This document shows positions 1 to 12,400 of a stretch of 64,000 nt of DNA, piece by piece. The stretch's first letter is position 1, and every line of letters begins with the position of its first letter. The translations under genes and the position numbers were made by a program. Under the pieces are notes generated by a model that saw only the letters and a list, made by a program, of their open reading frames with translations, searched no databases and was not told the DNA's origin. This DNA is from Otis tarda. Its lineage: Eukaryota > Chordata > Aves > Otidiformes > Otididae. The stretch lies in the NCBI GenBank assembly GCA_026413225.1, contig CM048554.1, forward strand, positions 92,979,963 to 93,043,962. The letters run 5' to 3'.

Positions 1-2448
1 AGTCAGCAGGGCCTGTTAATGGAGTAGTATTTATCTCTAATAGATATTGTTTAAAATCTTTGATCCTTTTTAAGAGTTTATGTAATAGATATGTATTCCC
101 CTTCCAAATACCTAACAAATATTTATTAAAGACATCTGGGGTTTTTGGCAAGATTAGCAATAAATTTCCATCCTGTAATAGGCCTAAACAACTTCTGAAG
201 ATACTAATAAGAAGCAGTATTTTAAGTACAATAAACAAAATTCCTAAAGCAGTTTCACTTCATCAGAACAGCTTTCTTGTATCTTTAACTTCTCTTATCA
301 ACAGTCCATAGTTTATAACTCTACTAAATGAGCAAACAGCAATCCATATAAATTGAATTTTCTTCTAGCATTTTTGAAGAGAGAGATTTAGCAGTTTCGA
401 CTAAGCAGTAAGTTTCAACTAACCTAACCATTACTTAGATATGATTGAGCTTTTGCAGTGCTTATCTCCACTTTCAAGGCAGCATATTGAAGCCATCCCC
501 TTCCTCACTTTCTAAATAAATTTCATGATAATACAAAAGCCAAGATTTTATAATGCCCCTTTTTGTGCACTTGCATGGAATGATCCCATATGCCGCCACA
601 AACTACCCTGAGTCACTCTACCATGGTCTGTAGGTCATGTGGCGTGGGCAAGCAAAGAGGTACTTACACAAATGAAACAGCATTACATGGCTGTTCAGAA
701 CCAGAAACAAATGTCTACAGCCAGAGATACCGTGTGGCTCTTGGCCTTCCACAACACACAGATTTTCTTGCTTTAAAATTCTTGCATCACACCGGCTTTG
801 TTTAACAGGTGCTGTATTGATTGCTGTTACCGCCTCCTTGGAAATCTTTGCAGTACCTCTATCTACAGAGTAGGCGAGAGAGGAAGTGTCGCAAGCTAAT
901 GGCATAGACTTTTAGATAAATGCTTATTTTAAGGAATATATTCATCTCTTCTTTTAATAAAATGCAGCTCTTCACCATTCTCCTAAGTTTTGACTTAGGT
1001 TAGTAAGTAGGTTAGATCTTCCCAGAGAAACACAAAATATCTTTTACCTCAGCACTTCGTTGATTAAAAATGTTTATTTTGACAACTAAAAATTGTTATA
1101 AAACACACAAAAAAATCTTACTACATTTCAAAGATTTCGAATAAAGTAGTAAAAGCGATCAATATAAAACTTGTCAAGTAAGGCTGGCAGCTGCAAGTAC
1201 AGACAATAGACATTTGGGGTTCATGCTATTTCTTAAAGTCAGGCTAACTTAACTGTAGTGAACTTTTAATTACACAAAGCACCTCATTTTTATTCAGTAC
1301 TTGTTTTGTGATCTGATGTTGTATTAAAACTTGGCAAAGGTAACTTGATTCATACTATTGTTTTGCTTTCTAACATTTATTTTTCCCTCAGAAAAATGCT
1401 TGTTCTGTCTGCTCTTGCCATTAAGAATTTAATACGCTGAGGGGATGTAAGTCTGAAGGTATCAGCCTGTACTCATCTCACTATAACCTTGACAGATCAC
1501 AGCAGAATGAGGAGAGGATATCTGGAGGAAATCATGAATACACCCAAGATTATGCTCTTTGTCCTGCTACCATGGGACATATGTAGGTGTCTTGATCAAT
1601 AACAATAATAAAAGACTGCAGTGACACAACTAAACTAAAACAATTTTTGAGAAGTCACCTACTAGGAAGTCTAGAAAACTTGCCTGTCTCTATCTCTCTG
1701 GTCTGGAAAAAAATAAGACCAGGGTCTAAAAGAAAATTCTGTTAGTTGTCAAATGGCCCTTAGCTGAGCTAGAGGGGAATGATAGTCCTACCTATCTGTA
1801 TTGCTCAACTAAGTTTCCAGAGGGTAAATCTGCTGTTACTGCTTATTATAGCTCCCATAGGGACAACTGGTGATCTTCACCTGTGCCAGTTTAACAGAGA
1901 ATTGCACAGATTTTCTTAGGAGCATCAGTTTGACGTAATCACACAAGAAATGCTTCTGATGATGATGCCCTAAATACCCTTTGAGCAGTATAACTAGGCA
2001 AACAACTATTTCTGAAAGCGCAACTGTCTGTTCTTTCACTGAACTCTAATGAAGAAAACATTTAAAGTTTAGAATATCAATCGACTAACAATATCTTTAG
2101 AACTGGAGGAAAAAAATCGAAGAATTGCCCAGCATAAGGAAAATAATAACAGAATGAATAGGAAATAGAAAAAAAATATATCTTCAGCTTTCTAGAATGT
2201 ATGCCTTATGAGCATTTATTATTTTTATATCATACAGAATTCAGTAGTACAAATTAATATATCCAAGAAAGATTGTATAGTTTAACAAGAAATAACAGTT
2301 GAAATAAATAGTGTAAAAATGGGATTGGTAAGTGGTGAGTGGGGTGTGGAGTTGAGCACTAAAATACAGTCTTTCATATCAATGAAATGACCAAGGAGCA
2401 ACATAGAGCTCAAGCTTTTGATCCTAATCCTTCATACCAGCATTAAGC

Positions 2449-2479
2449 ATCGCCAGTTTGAGGGAGTTCATCTGGCGAT
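2449..2479. repeat. Short inverted repeat with CpG-bearing arms
   Basis: The arms ATCGCCAG (2449-2456) and CTGGCGAT (2472-2479) are perfect reverse complements separated by 15 nt. Each arm carries a CpG, which is scarce in the surrounding DNA. An 8-bp arm can arise by chance in a window this long, so no function is claimed. Confidence 0.35.
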
Positions 2480-3989
2480 AGGATTGTGTGAGCTTCCTTC
2501 CTGCATATGAAAGCCAAATACTTTGCACACAAATATCTACCCTTCTCTTTTGAGATCAGAGCATACAAACATGCCCTGATTACAAGACCACATCAAGCTT
2601 ATACACTAGAAAGTTGTTATTCTATTTCACACTTACAGAAGTTAATAACACAGTGACTACAATTCGCTCTCTGCGTGCCCCAGAGCCAATGGCACTCTGC
2701 TGATTTAGACCTGGTAACGAGCAAGCCCTGAGAGATTTGCTCACAGCAACAAGTAAAATTTGAAGTTTGTCTCTCAAGAGTCAATTAGACGTAGAGTTAT
2801 AATTCTTCTGCACACAACTTTTCTTTTCAATGAGAACTTTACTAAACCTAGGGCAGCTCTGTCCAACCCCCCTGGCAACTAAAGGAGTATTTTGCCTCTT
2901 AAGGTAGGATCTGTTTTGCAGTTTCTGATCAGATGTCCTTTGTAAATACAGTACAGCCTTGATTTGGAAGTGGAAGCAAGAACTGAAAAACAGTTATGTT
3001 CCAAATCTGGAACATTTTTTTCCTCTCAATAAACATGACAAACCTCAATTCTTTCTAGTACTCACATATATGTATTTACATAACTCAAAAATGAAAGTCA
3101 GGACTTTTGACAGCAGCTGACCATTCATCAATTACACTTGGTACTAAGCGAGTCCATAAACAGATTTTTTTTCTCATTAAATACTTTTAAATATAGCTCG
3201 TCATAGAAAAGCACAAATGATTCAAGGAGAAAACATCCTCTTCTGCCTATTGTCTCTGCTGAAGGATTTGTGTCTCCCCCCAAACCCAAACATATTTCAT
3301 TTATAGCCTTAGAAATATTTACGCCAAGATAAAAATCCCACAAGACTTTTCTTGCTTTTCTTGTTGCAGTTTAAAATTATTTTTAAAATTTGTCTTCTAT
3401 TTCTGCTTGAAACACACCACTCAGTAGTGTCTCATTTCAAGAGAAGTCACTTGTGTTAGATCAGAATCTCTTTTTGTCACAGAAAGTGGTAAAGTCATTG
3501 ATTAGTAGCTGCTGCATGAAGCTGATATTAGGTAATTACTTCCCTTTACATTACAGAAATCAGCCCCTGCATATCTCGTGTTTCTCCCTGCTCTTTCTGT
3601 GCTGAGGTGACTCTCTACTGCGATGTCCCTCACCAGGCAGCTTGGATGGCTTTGACCATCTAAGCTCTTCTCGGGCTTGCATTAGTCCCAGCCAACTGAC
3701 AGCCACCTTTCGTATTCATTAAAAAACCAGTTAAAAGATACAGGAGATGACAGTGAAAAGAAAAATCACAAAGAGATAAACATTTTGAGGCCTGACAGAA
3801 AGGCATCTGTTAAGACTCAGGTATAAACTACATAAATCAGATGGACCTAGTGCATAATGTATATAATGAAGGCATACAAACCTCTGTGTGAAGTTTGTAG
3901 TTGTCATTTAAAAGCAAGCCTTGTCAGGTTTTCTCCAGTGTTTTGCTACAGTTTTGCCTAATAGCCTTGAGCATACCCAATCTTTCTGA

Positions 3990-4085
3990 TTCCATGTCTT
4001 CATCTATCAAGATGGAATAACAGCACACACAGTGAGAATGAAGTTATACATACTCTGAAGCCCTTGGGTAGGAGCTTAGCATTGC
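3990..4085 (+). repeat. Possible MIR/CORE-SINE-like fragment
   Basis: The order of short motifs resembles the 3' half of an amniote MIR-type SINE: a 'catct(g)t..aa.atgg.ataa' block, then a 'gtgagaatgaa' block, then 'ctctgaagccctt'. The match is heavily decayed and rests on pattern recognition only. Chance similarity of AT-rich DNA is the alternative. Confidence 0.3.
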
Positions 4086-4864
4086 TAGTCATAATATATA
4101 TATACAAAGTGAGACCTTCCCAAATCACTCGGTTCATAAATCTTATTTTCATTTAGTCATCTCCAGGCAGGCTGCTTTTTCTCTCTCCTCTCTAAGATAT
4201 CAGATACATGGAGTCTGTAAATGCCCCTTGTCTCAGTTACCACTACAGTAAATGTCTCCTGCCAAATTCAAGCCCAGACTCTCAAGCCCAGGTACCAAGT
4301 GACCTGGGAGGGCTTGTGAAGTCTATCCCAAAAACTCTTCAGCAGATCTTCACTGCCATTTGAAATAAATGAATTAAAGCTACCATGGGTGTATTTGTAT
4401 GCACTAGCATCACATGTTCCAGTGCCCAGCCTAGAAACATGTGACCTCCTTTAGAGGCTGCTACCCTTTCTCCAATTTTCCAGCATATCCCTTCTCTCTT
4501 TGATCTTGAATTTAAGTTCCCAATGTAGAAAATTTTATACATAAGAGGCAGAAAAATTTCTCTTAGGTAGCAGCAATGATCCCTAGAGAGCCTGAACAAT
4601 AATTTCTCATTTCAAATTAGGTTAGGTGTGAACACAGCATAAGTATTTCTGTCTGGTTGGTGTTAAGGTTGCTTCTGGACCTGTTTTTCCTGTTATTCCA
4701 GTCTAAAAATAGCTGTTAAGCACAAAAAATCACAAACATATTTTTTACCATGAGTGTGAAACCATTTAATTTTTAATGGTTAGAAATTTCAATGAAAAAA
4801 TGTTTAGCTCAGTATTTATCTGCAATGTACAACACTCAAAAAGTATAATTCACATGCTGGAGTA

Positions 4865-5985
4865 TGATTCAGGGATAAAAGGAAGACCAGGGAAAATGTG
4901 GGACCTCTCCAAGAGGAAATGGGAGACCTGGTTACTCAGGACATGGAGAAGGCTGAGGTACTCAAAGACTTTTTTGCCTCAGGCTTCACCAGCAAAGGCT
5001 CTGGCCACACTGCCCAAGTCACAGAAGGCAAAGGCAGGGATTGGAAGAATGAAGAACTGCCCACTGTAGCAGAAGAGCAGGTTTGAGACCGTCTACAGAA
5101 CATGAAGGTGCGCAAGTCCACGGGACCTGATGAGATGCATCCACGAGTCCTGAGGGAACTGGTGGATTAAGTTGCTAAGCCACTATTTGTCATATCTGAG
5201 TAGTCATGGCGGTCCGGTGAGGTTCCCACTGACTGGAAAAGGGGTAACATAATCCCCGTTTTTAAAAAGGATAAAAAGGAAGACCCAGGGAACTACAGGC
5301 CAGCCAAGTCTCACCTCTGTGCCTGGCAAGATCATGGAGCAGATCCTCCTGGAAACAATGCTAAGGCACATGGAAAATAAGGATGTGACTGGTGACAGCC
5401 AGCATGGCTTCACTAAGGGCAAATCATGCCTGACAAATCTGGTGGCCTTCTGCAACGTGGTTACAGTGTGGATGGATAATAGAAGAGCAACTGATGTCAT
5501 CTACTTAGACTCCTGCAAAGCATTTGACACTGTCCCACATGACATCCTCATCTCTAAACTGGAGAGACATGGGTTTGATGGACGGATCTCTTGGTGCATA
5601 AAGAATTGGCTGGATGGCCACATTCAAAGAGTTGCAGTCAATGACTCTGTGTCCATGTGGAGAATGGTGATGAATGGTGTTCCTTGAGGGTCGATACTGG
5701 GACCAGTACTATTCAATATCTTTGTCAGTGACATGGACAGTGGGATAGAGTGCACCCTCAGCAATTTTGCCAATGACACCAAGCTGTGTGGTGTGGTCAA
5801 CACGCTGGAGGGAAGGGCTGCCATCCAGAGGAACCTTGACAAGTTTGAGAGGTGGGCCTATACAAACCTCATGAAGTTCAACAAGGCCAAGTGCAAGGTC
5901 CTGTCCCAGGTACAAATACAGGCTGGGTGGAGAATGGATTGTGAGCAGCCCTGAGGAGAAGGACTTGGGGGTGTTGGTTGACTCC
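4865..5985 (+). mobile_element. Decayed CR1 LINE fragment lacking both ends
   Basis: This is an internal piece of a CR1 non-LTR retrotransposon, read on the plus strand. It covers the linker upstream of the reverse transcriptase (RT) and most of the RT domain. Nucleotide and protein similarity to the better copy at 57490-58930 is obvious across the shared part. The left edge is uncertain by some tens of bases. The right edge, near 5985, stops inside the region after RT, so the 3' third and the octamer terminus are missing. Loss of the 3' end is unusual for CR1, because integration starts from the 3' end and normally truncates the 5' end. A later deletion or rearrangement probably removed it. 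Confidence 0.9.
4898..5985 (+). pseudogene. CR1 reverse transcriptase remnant, inactivated
   Basis: The frame begins in the pre-RT linker (readable piece [12 protein letters not shown]) and meets a TGA at 5084-5086, probably an old CGA codon changed by CpG decay. A TAA follows in the VLRELVD block near 5167, and another stop lies further on. An apparent 1-nt insertion near 5303 (agg-cca-gcc-aag) shifts the frame. RT motif '[13 protein letters not shown]' is present. A TGA at 5685-5687 replaces the Gln of the GVPQGS block. The catalytic FADD motif reads FAND, with Asn at 5772-5774. After KCKVL, near 5900, a short deletion relative to the 57490 copy breaks the frame again. The product cannot be functional. 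Confidence 0.88.
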
Positions 5986-5989
5986 ACAC

Positions 5990-8248
5990 ACATCCTGTTC
6001 CCATGGGTTTTCCTGGCAGCCTGGACATGTACAGCTCTATTACAAGACCTGTTGTTAATATGCATTCCCATTCCACAAATAGATGCAAACTGTAACTCAA
6101 ACCCTCCATTTATGGCCAGCAATATCTGCCTACAACAGGAGATAATGAATCCCATTTTGAAACACCGTATAGGTCCAGAGTAGTGTCCGCAAAAGAAAAA
6201 CTGCACATTTTATTAAGTGCAGTCCTCGTGAGACAGCTCTCTATTTCAAAATTCTTTACCAACAGGATTATTCCTTCTATATATTCATATGCATCTGTTG
6301 GCCTCACTATTTTTTTTTTCCAGTATTTATGCATGGGAAAGGCAACTGGACTCGATCAGGATGCACACACACATCATCAAGAGAATTTATTTATTTTATC
6401 TAAGTTTCAGATTACAAATTCTGCCCTCTCTTATATCATGAACTCCCACTAACTTTATTAGTAAAGGTTCAAAGATGATGAGAAGTGGTGGCTTTTGGTG
6501 ATAGAATCCAGCTTGACTTTAGGTTTGTAGGTCATGTGCATAGTGTTGGCAGTTAGCAGTAAACAGTTCTTACTTGTAAAAGGAAAAAAATGTGATATGG
6601 AAGTCAGTGAGTACTAATACACACAGAATTCCTAAAGGCTATTTACTGTTATTTTTCAGTCTGGAAATCCACATTAAGCCATCTCCTCCCCTCATCAGCA
6701 ATTAGAAAGCCCAAAACTGAGTATAAGGTTCTCTTTCCTTTGGTGTACTACGAGATAAAAATAGTTTGCATATTTGGTAGGGAAAGAGAAATTTTATTTC
6801 ATATGTCAGAAGCACCACTGAATAGAAAAAACACTTATCAGAAAGAACTATAACAAAGAAACACACAAGATACACAGATGTATTGAGATGAATAATAAAA
6901 GAATTGTAAAATGCTAGCTTAAAATCTACCTATATATGCACTTCCAGTTACTCACCTGAACATACTCATGATTTTAGGGGTAATTCAATTCTAAAGCCTA
7001 CATCTGCTACAGCCATGTAATTTTCCTCCCATATTAAAATTCAAAATCAGAAGTCCAGGAACCATAAAATGGCCCTACACTCTTGTCCTTTATTTTTGCT
7101 TAATCATCGCAAAAGAGATTTCTGACAAATGGCAGATTTAGCAGTCAAACTTATGACATTTATTCCTGTCTATCCCTTCTCATTTGAAAATATGCTAACT
7201 ACAGAAACATCACTTGAGCTGCTGGGGAAAGCCTGCATGTCCAAAATCAGAAAGTAGCCTGAGGATGTAATTCAGCATGAGTATCTATTAATGAAGACTA
7301 TTCCTGTCATTAATGTTATTATCTACTAGACTAAGAGATGGAAGGAGTTGTTTGTCTGTCAATGTTTAATTCCCCCATCTAGAAAATAGCAGAGAGTAAA
7401 TGTGTATCCTATATGACATAATTTATATTTCATAAAACAATCTTCACAGGAAATCCTTGTAAAAACAATACAACTAATTGAACATAAGGATATGTTATAA
7501 TATTTTTACTAGATACCGTAATTTTTTAATTACTTCTTTGCCTCCAGAGAGAGTATAATCAATTTTATAACCCAAATATGGTTTTGTGTGCCTCAAGAGG
7601 TTTGAAAATTTCCAAGCTCTTGCTTGTTCTTCTTCTCTTTCAAATATAGTTACATTTGCACTGTAGGTGTTCGTGTAACTGGAATATATGCAGTGAGGTT
7701 TTGTTCAAGACTCTTCAAACTCTTTTCTGAACATTGCTAATAAAGCCTGATGTACTCTGGTATCATTCAACAGTTGGCTAAACAGAGGATGGCAAAGAAA
7801 GACGGAGCAGTCAAAAAAATCAGTGCAACCAGTCTTGATACAGCTCCCTGACCTCTCAGCTCCTGTCTTTTTATCTGTGCTATGACGTCAGGTCTCTGGT
7901 TGCCTTTTAAAAATTTATGTTTATCCCTGGTCCTGTACAATCACATCTTTTAGAGTTTTGTCTAGACTAAAATATTTTTGGGGGGCAGAAGGCATTTCTA
8001 CATTTTTTTTCTAACTTTTTGCTCAATTGGAACTCATGCCTTGCCTTCCAGTAATAAAATTTGCAGGTAAAGTTGTCATTTACAGTTTTGCGAAATTAGT
8101 TTACATGTAGAAATATAAAAGTACTGACGTGTCTTGCTCAAATGGACTTCATTCACAAAAGGCAGGTACTTCTCAGGTCAATGACAGGAGCTGCTTTTCT
8201 GGCCACACAGAAAGCCCAGGATGAATCGTTACCGGCTTTAAAGCAATT
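5990..8248. other. Unique non-coding stretch
   Basis: AT-rich DNA with only short open frames and no recognisable domain. The frame that runs antisense out of the CR1 fragment (5709-6206) is a shadow. T-runs occur near 6310. I see nothing nameable. Confidence 0.5.
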
Positions 8249-8310
8249 GGTGAAATTCTCATCCTACTGAAGTCAATGGCAACTCTCCAAGTGGAGTTTG
8301 GATTTCATCC
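8249..8310. repeat. Ancient palindromic amniote repeat fragment
   Basis: The left arm starts GGTGAAATTC, contains 'ctgaagtcaatggca', and is followed by a roughly complementary right arm ending GGATTTCATCC. The layout 'ggtgaaat...gaagtcaatgg...ggatttcatcc' is familiar from old palindromic repeats scattered through bird, turtle and crocodile genomes. I cannot name the family with certainty. The arms are imperfect, as expected for an old copy. Confidence 0.5.
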
Positions 8311-9328
8311 TTTAAGGAACAGAGGTGCACCGTATAAATAACCAGAGTTAACTCCTGTGCAGCTTATCAGAAGTGTTAGTACAGTTGGCTTTCTGCAAAC
8401 TAGACTGTTAAGCTTCCTTACAGCTCTTCAGTTCCGTATGTGTAAATGCCCTACAGGCACAAATTCACACTTTTATCTGTTTGTGGCTGTAAAATATAGT
8501 CCTGCACCTCATATAAAAGTCTATGAATCCTCAAAGAAATGTTTTTAAAACACTTATGCCAGAAAGCATTGCAACACTGTACTCTGATTTAAGCTTGCAA
8601 AGTGAAAAATCCCTTAGCCAGTTTATCTTAATTTCTAGTTACTTTCTAACCTCATACCTTCACTGTGTGTTGAGCCACAAGTTTGGGAAAGGCACAATTC
8701 CTCAAGACCCACAAAGATCAATAAGAGCCAATTAAAACTCCAACAATCTTTCAGTAAGAAACTAAGAAAAATACAACTACCAATCTCCTAAAATGCTAAA
8801 CATCCTAAACATTTTAAATTTCTACTCTCTAGAAACTGCAGTAAAAATAATGGAAGCATTGTGGCAGAAGTAATAATTGTTGCTTTGAGCAGTATTTATA
8901 AACAAAGATCCCCAAAATGTTTAAAATGAGAAGTAAGGTTAACACTTAGAAAGACACGTTACTTAGCAGTCTAAGCAGTACCACAGGATGACTTAGAAAT
9001 TTAGTAGTACACAGCCTTTCAGTGAGTCTTAGACTCAGTGTCTAATTTTTAAAGCAGAGTTTAGAATAGGTCTCAAGTCAGAGAAGTAAATTGTCTAAGC
9101 TTATTCCTACTTAAAGTCATCTCAGAAGCAGACAAGCTGAACTCCGAGCACTCAGCAGAAACACTGCATCAGCTAGGCAGTATTTTGTGAAATTCTCCCT
9201 CAAATCAAATTACAGTGACCCACAGTGAAGGTTTAGCCTAAGTGACACTTGCAGTTAGAAACTCAAGATTTGGAACATTGCCTTTTTTTTTTTTCTCCCC
9301 TATTTTAAAGTATTAACAGTTTAAAGAT
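8311..9328. other. Unique non-coding stretch
   Basis: Short open frames at 8357-8548 and 8523-8735 have no recognisable motif and look like chance. A 12-nt T-run lies near 9280. Nothing else is supported. Confidence 0.5.
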
Positions 9329-9419
9329 CAAGGGCCAGCCTCTGTCCTATGTTCTAAGTGCAGGACTCCCACTGTTGTCAGTGGGAGTTTCACAAACATA
9401 TCCAGGGCAGAATGTGACC
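9329..9419. repeat. Ancient palindromic repeat with perfect 10-bp hairpin
   Basis: ACTCCCACTG (9365-9374) and CAGTGGGAGT (9379-9388) are perfect reverse complements around a 4-nt loop. The flanks 'agggccagcc' and 'cagggcagaatgtgacc' resemble ends of the same class of old amniote palindromic repeats as the one at 8249-8310. The class assignment is by recognition. The hairpin itself is read directly. Confidence 0.5.
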
Positions 9420-12400
9420 TTGTTATGTACGCAGCCTTTCTCAGCAATAATAAAATTTCAAAATTGGCCATCAGTTAGATTTATGTCAAGGGTAGTTTTG
9501 ATAAAACGGTTAATAAGGAGCAGAACATTGTGGGGACCTTTGGAGGGAACACCATCTTTTGTTGGAAAATTGTTCAATGAATTGAAATTATGAATCCCAA
9601 CAAACATGTATTTATTTTGCCATATAGACTGCTAATACTCTAGTGACTATGAAATCCATATGTTGATTCTATGAAGAAGCAATAAACAAATGGCAAAAGG
9701 GATTTTGTGTGGATTTTCTAAAAACATCTTCAAGAACATTATAAAAACTCACCTGAGACAACAATGCAATAAATCAATGCTTAGTACATTACAATCAACT
9801 ATTGTTCACCTGCTTTTGCTTGAAGACTGTAACGCAATAGTTCTGACTACACAGAAAAGGTAAAAAAGAAGGGAAAAAACCATATTTCTTCCCTCTTTTT
9901 AGGCAAAGCTCCCGATCAACAAATAAAATCTACGTAACAACATAAGGTTGGAACTCAAATTATAAGCACACTGGGAACTGCACTCCTACAACACCTTTAT
10001 CCTCAGCAAGGAGACTATCCTATTAACATCTATCACTAGTCTGACCAGCTTTTATCCATGTAGTATTAGCATTTCAGCAAATGATTATGTAATGAAAATT
10101 CCAAATAACATTCAGAAAGGGGACAGATGACATTTGTTCCAAGCAAAACTTAAAATATTACCAGAACACATCTAATTTTAAAGATTAAAAAGCCAAACAT
10201 GAATAAATGTACATTGTAAAGCTAAAGTCTCTATGATAAATAGAAACATTATCATTATTATTTACCTTGATAGACCTTGCTTTTTATAGCAATTGTTCGT
10301 CATAAATAGTCAGAATTTGCAGTGGATACCAATGCAGCAGAATGCTTAAGTACATTATGAGTACATATAGCCAGTGGCTTACATACACTTCTCTTGTCAT
10401 TTACACATAGTGTGTCCTCTCTTGTGATAGCTTAAATTACACATCTGAGAGGATTAAAGAGGAAAGGACATACAATGTGATAACTTTATCAGGGAAGGTA
10501 AGAAAACATGTTGTTCCAGGTGGTGCTAGCAGGAAGGGAAGGTTGTATGGCTCATTCTCTTGTTGTCTCAACCAATCTATATCTGCTGGACCACAAGTTC
10601 ACAGCTGGAAGCAGTGAGAGGTCCTGAAGTGTGGGAACTGCCCAGTGTACCCAGCCTGCCTGGGGATCCTCCGCTGGGAAGCGCTGAGTTAAGCCCTGAA
10701 GTGTTTCACACCCCTTGGTCTCCTGATGGCATTACGAAGGGGCAAACAGAAACAAAAGCCCGTTACCATAAGCAGGCTCCACTGCTATGTGGTTGACTTA
10801 GAAATAAGTCAGAAGAGGTAAATCTCTTCAGTAATGTAAATACTTTTCACCTGCTTGCAAACATGGTATGGAAATCCTCAGTCACAGTATAACTCCTATG
10901 TGAGCCAGAATCCGCACAAAATGTAACTAATAGTTGAAAATGTCACTTAATGAAGGCAACAGGATGATCATGGAGTGGCTATTTTATGAAAAGGAATGCT
11001 TAAATCAGCCCCAGGTTAGGCTCTGTGAGCACACTGCAGTGATCCCCAGCTTTCCAGGCAAAATACGATGGTTTCTTTGACAAATTGCACAGCCTTAGGC
11101 ATTCAGAACGTGTTAAGAGTTGAGGTGTATGGACTATGATATTTCAGGTCAATGGCACAACTATGACATACTCTTAACTGATCTGTGAAATTAATCCTTT
11201 GCACATACTCACTGTCAATTCTCTGTTTCTTAGTTATATGGCAACGGTATCTGCAATAGCTGAGAAATGGCTCAGGGACACCAGTGAGCCTACACAGTCC
11301 TATATTCTTAAACCAGTGAAAATTAGATTTCAGATGTCTGACTGCAGATGCATTCCCCAGAAATACTCATATTTAGAGAAGAAAAAGCTTCTTTGAAATA
11401 ATTCTCTGGTCAGAGTATAAACTAACTACTACCTGACTCAAGTTTAACAGAAACATTCTCAATTTCCAGACAGTCCTTTGCTGTTCATTATAGTATTCTT
11501 ACTTTCTTTGGAAGCAACAGCAGAGCCAGAGCAAGAAGAAAATTGTGGAGCAGATGTTAAAACGGCAAGTCATATAATCCCAAATTGCACAGCTCATCTT
11601 TTTAGCCTAACTTTATGTTCATGTTTATTTAAATTAAAGTAAAAATAAATGTACAATTTTTTGAACTGGTGCTGATTTTACTGCCTCAATTACAATAAAA
11701 ACTAGAAATAAAGGATTTATACAGGAGGCAACTACGAGTTTCATAGTCTTTGTCATAGAAAGTTAAATGAATGAATCTGGCAATATATTGGGCACAGATT
11801 TTTCCACTTAAAAAAGAAAGTAAAAATCTTATATAGAGTTTTTCCATTAGGAAAACTCAAATGACTTTATGGACTATATGTCTAAATAACTATATGTCAG
11901 TATAATGCAGAAGGTCATTTTACTTAATGTAAGAACCAGCGCCCAGAAGAAAGAAGGACTTTTGAAAAAGCACTTCAGGAGACCAGTGGCAGAGCCAGCA
12001 ATATGAGAAAGTAGAAAGCTCAAGTTAAAAATTATATTACACCAAATTTTAGATTTTACAGTATTTTTTTTTTGTGAAGTTCTGCCTCACCTTTGTGTGT
12101 GCTTATCCCTTTCCCTTATGGCTGACTATACCTTTAGCCAGACTTGGGTACCTCTGCTAATAGTCTGAATGGTCACAGCATGGCTTAGCTCCAGTTTACA
12201 AACCGCATGTCAGATAGGATAGCACCTGCCTTTGGTGAGATGTGCTACCTCTTGGTCCGATCAATATGTCCAGGCACAGTGTCTTGCCAATGCAGCTGCA
12301 TGGCTTTTAGACCAGAGCTGCCTTCTGTGCAGCCAGTTTGGAGCATGGGGCAAAGGAATTGGGATTTATCAGTACCAGTCTGCCAATGCTGTGGGATTCA

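Larger units (their letters stand above)
1..4860. other. Unique AT-rich non-coding stretch
   Basis: No open frame here looks like a protein: all are short, lack recognisable motifs and have no convincing splice context. The DNA is AT-rich with few CpGs, typical of a bird intron or gene desert. Two small items stand out: an 8-bp-arm inverted repeat at 2449-2479 and a possible MIR-like fragment near 3990-4085, both listed separately. A short TA run lies near 4090-4105. I see nothing else that can be named. Confidence 0.6.

Noticed and set aside
5709..6206. 165-codon minus-strand frame
   Set aside because: About half is antisense CR1 and the rest is flanking DNA. The composite has no domain and no splice context.
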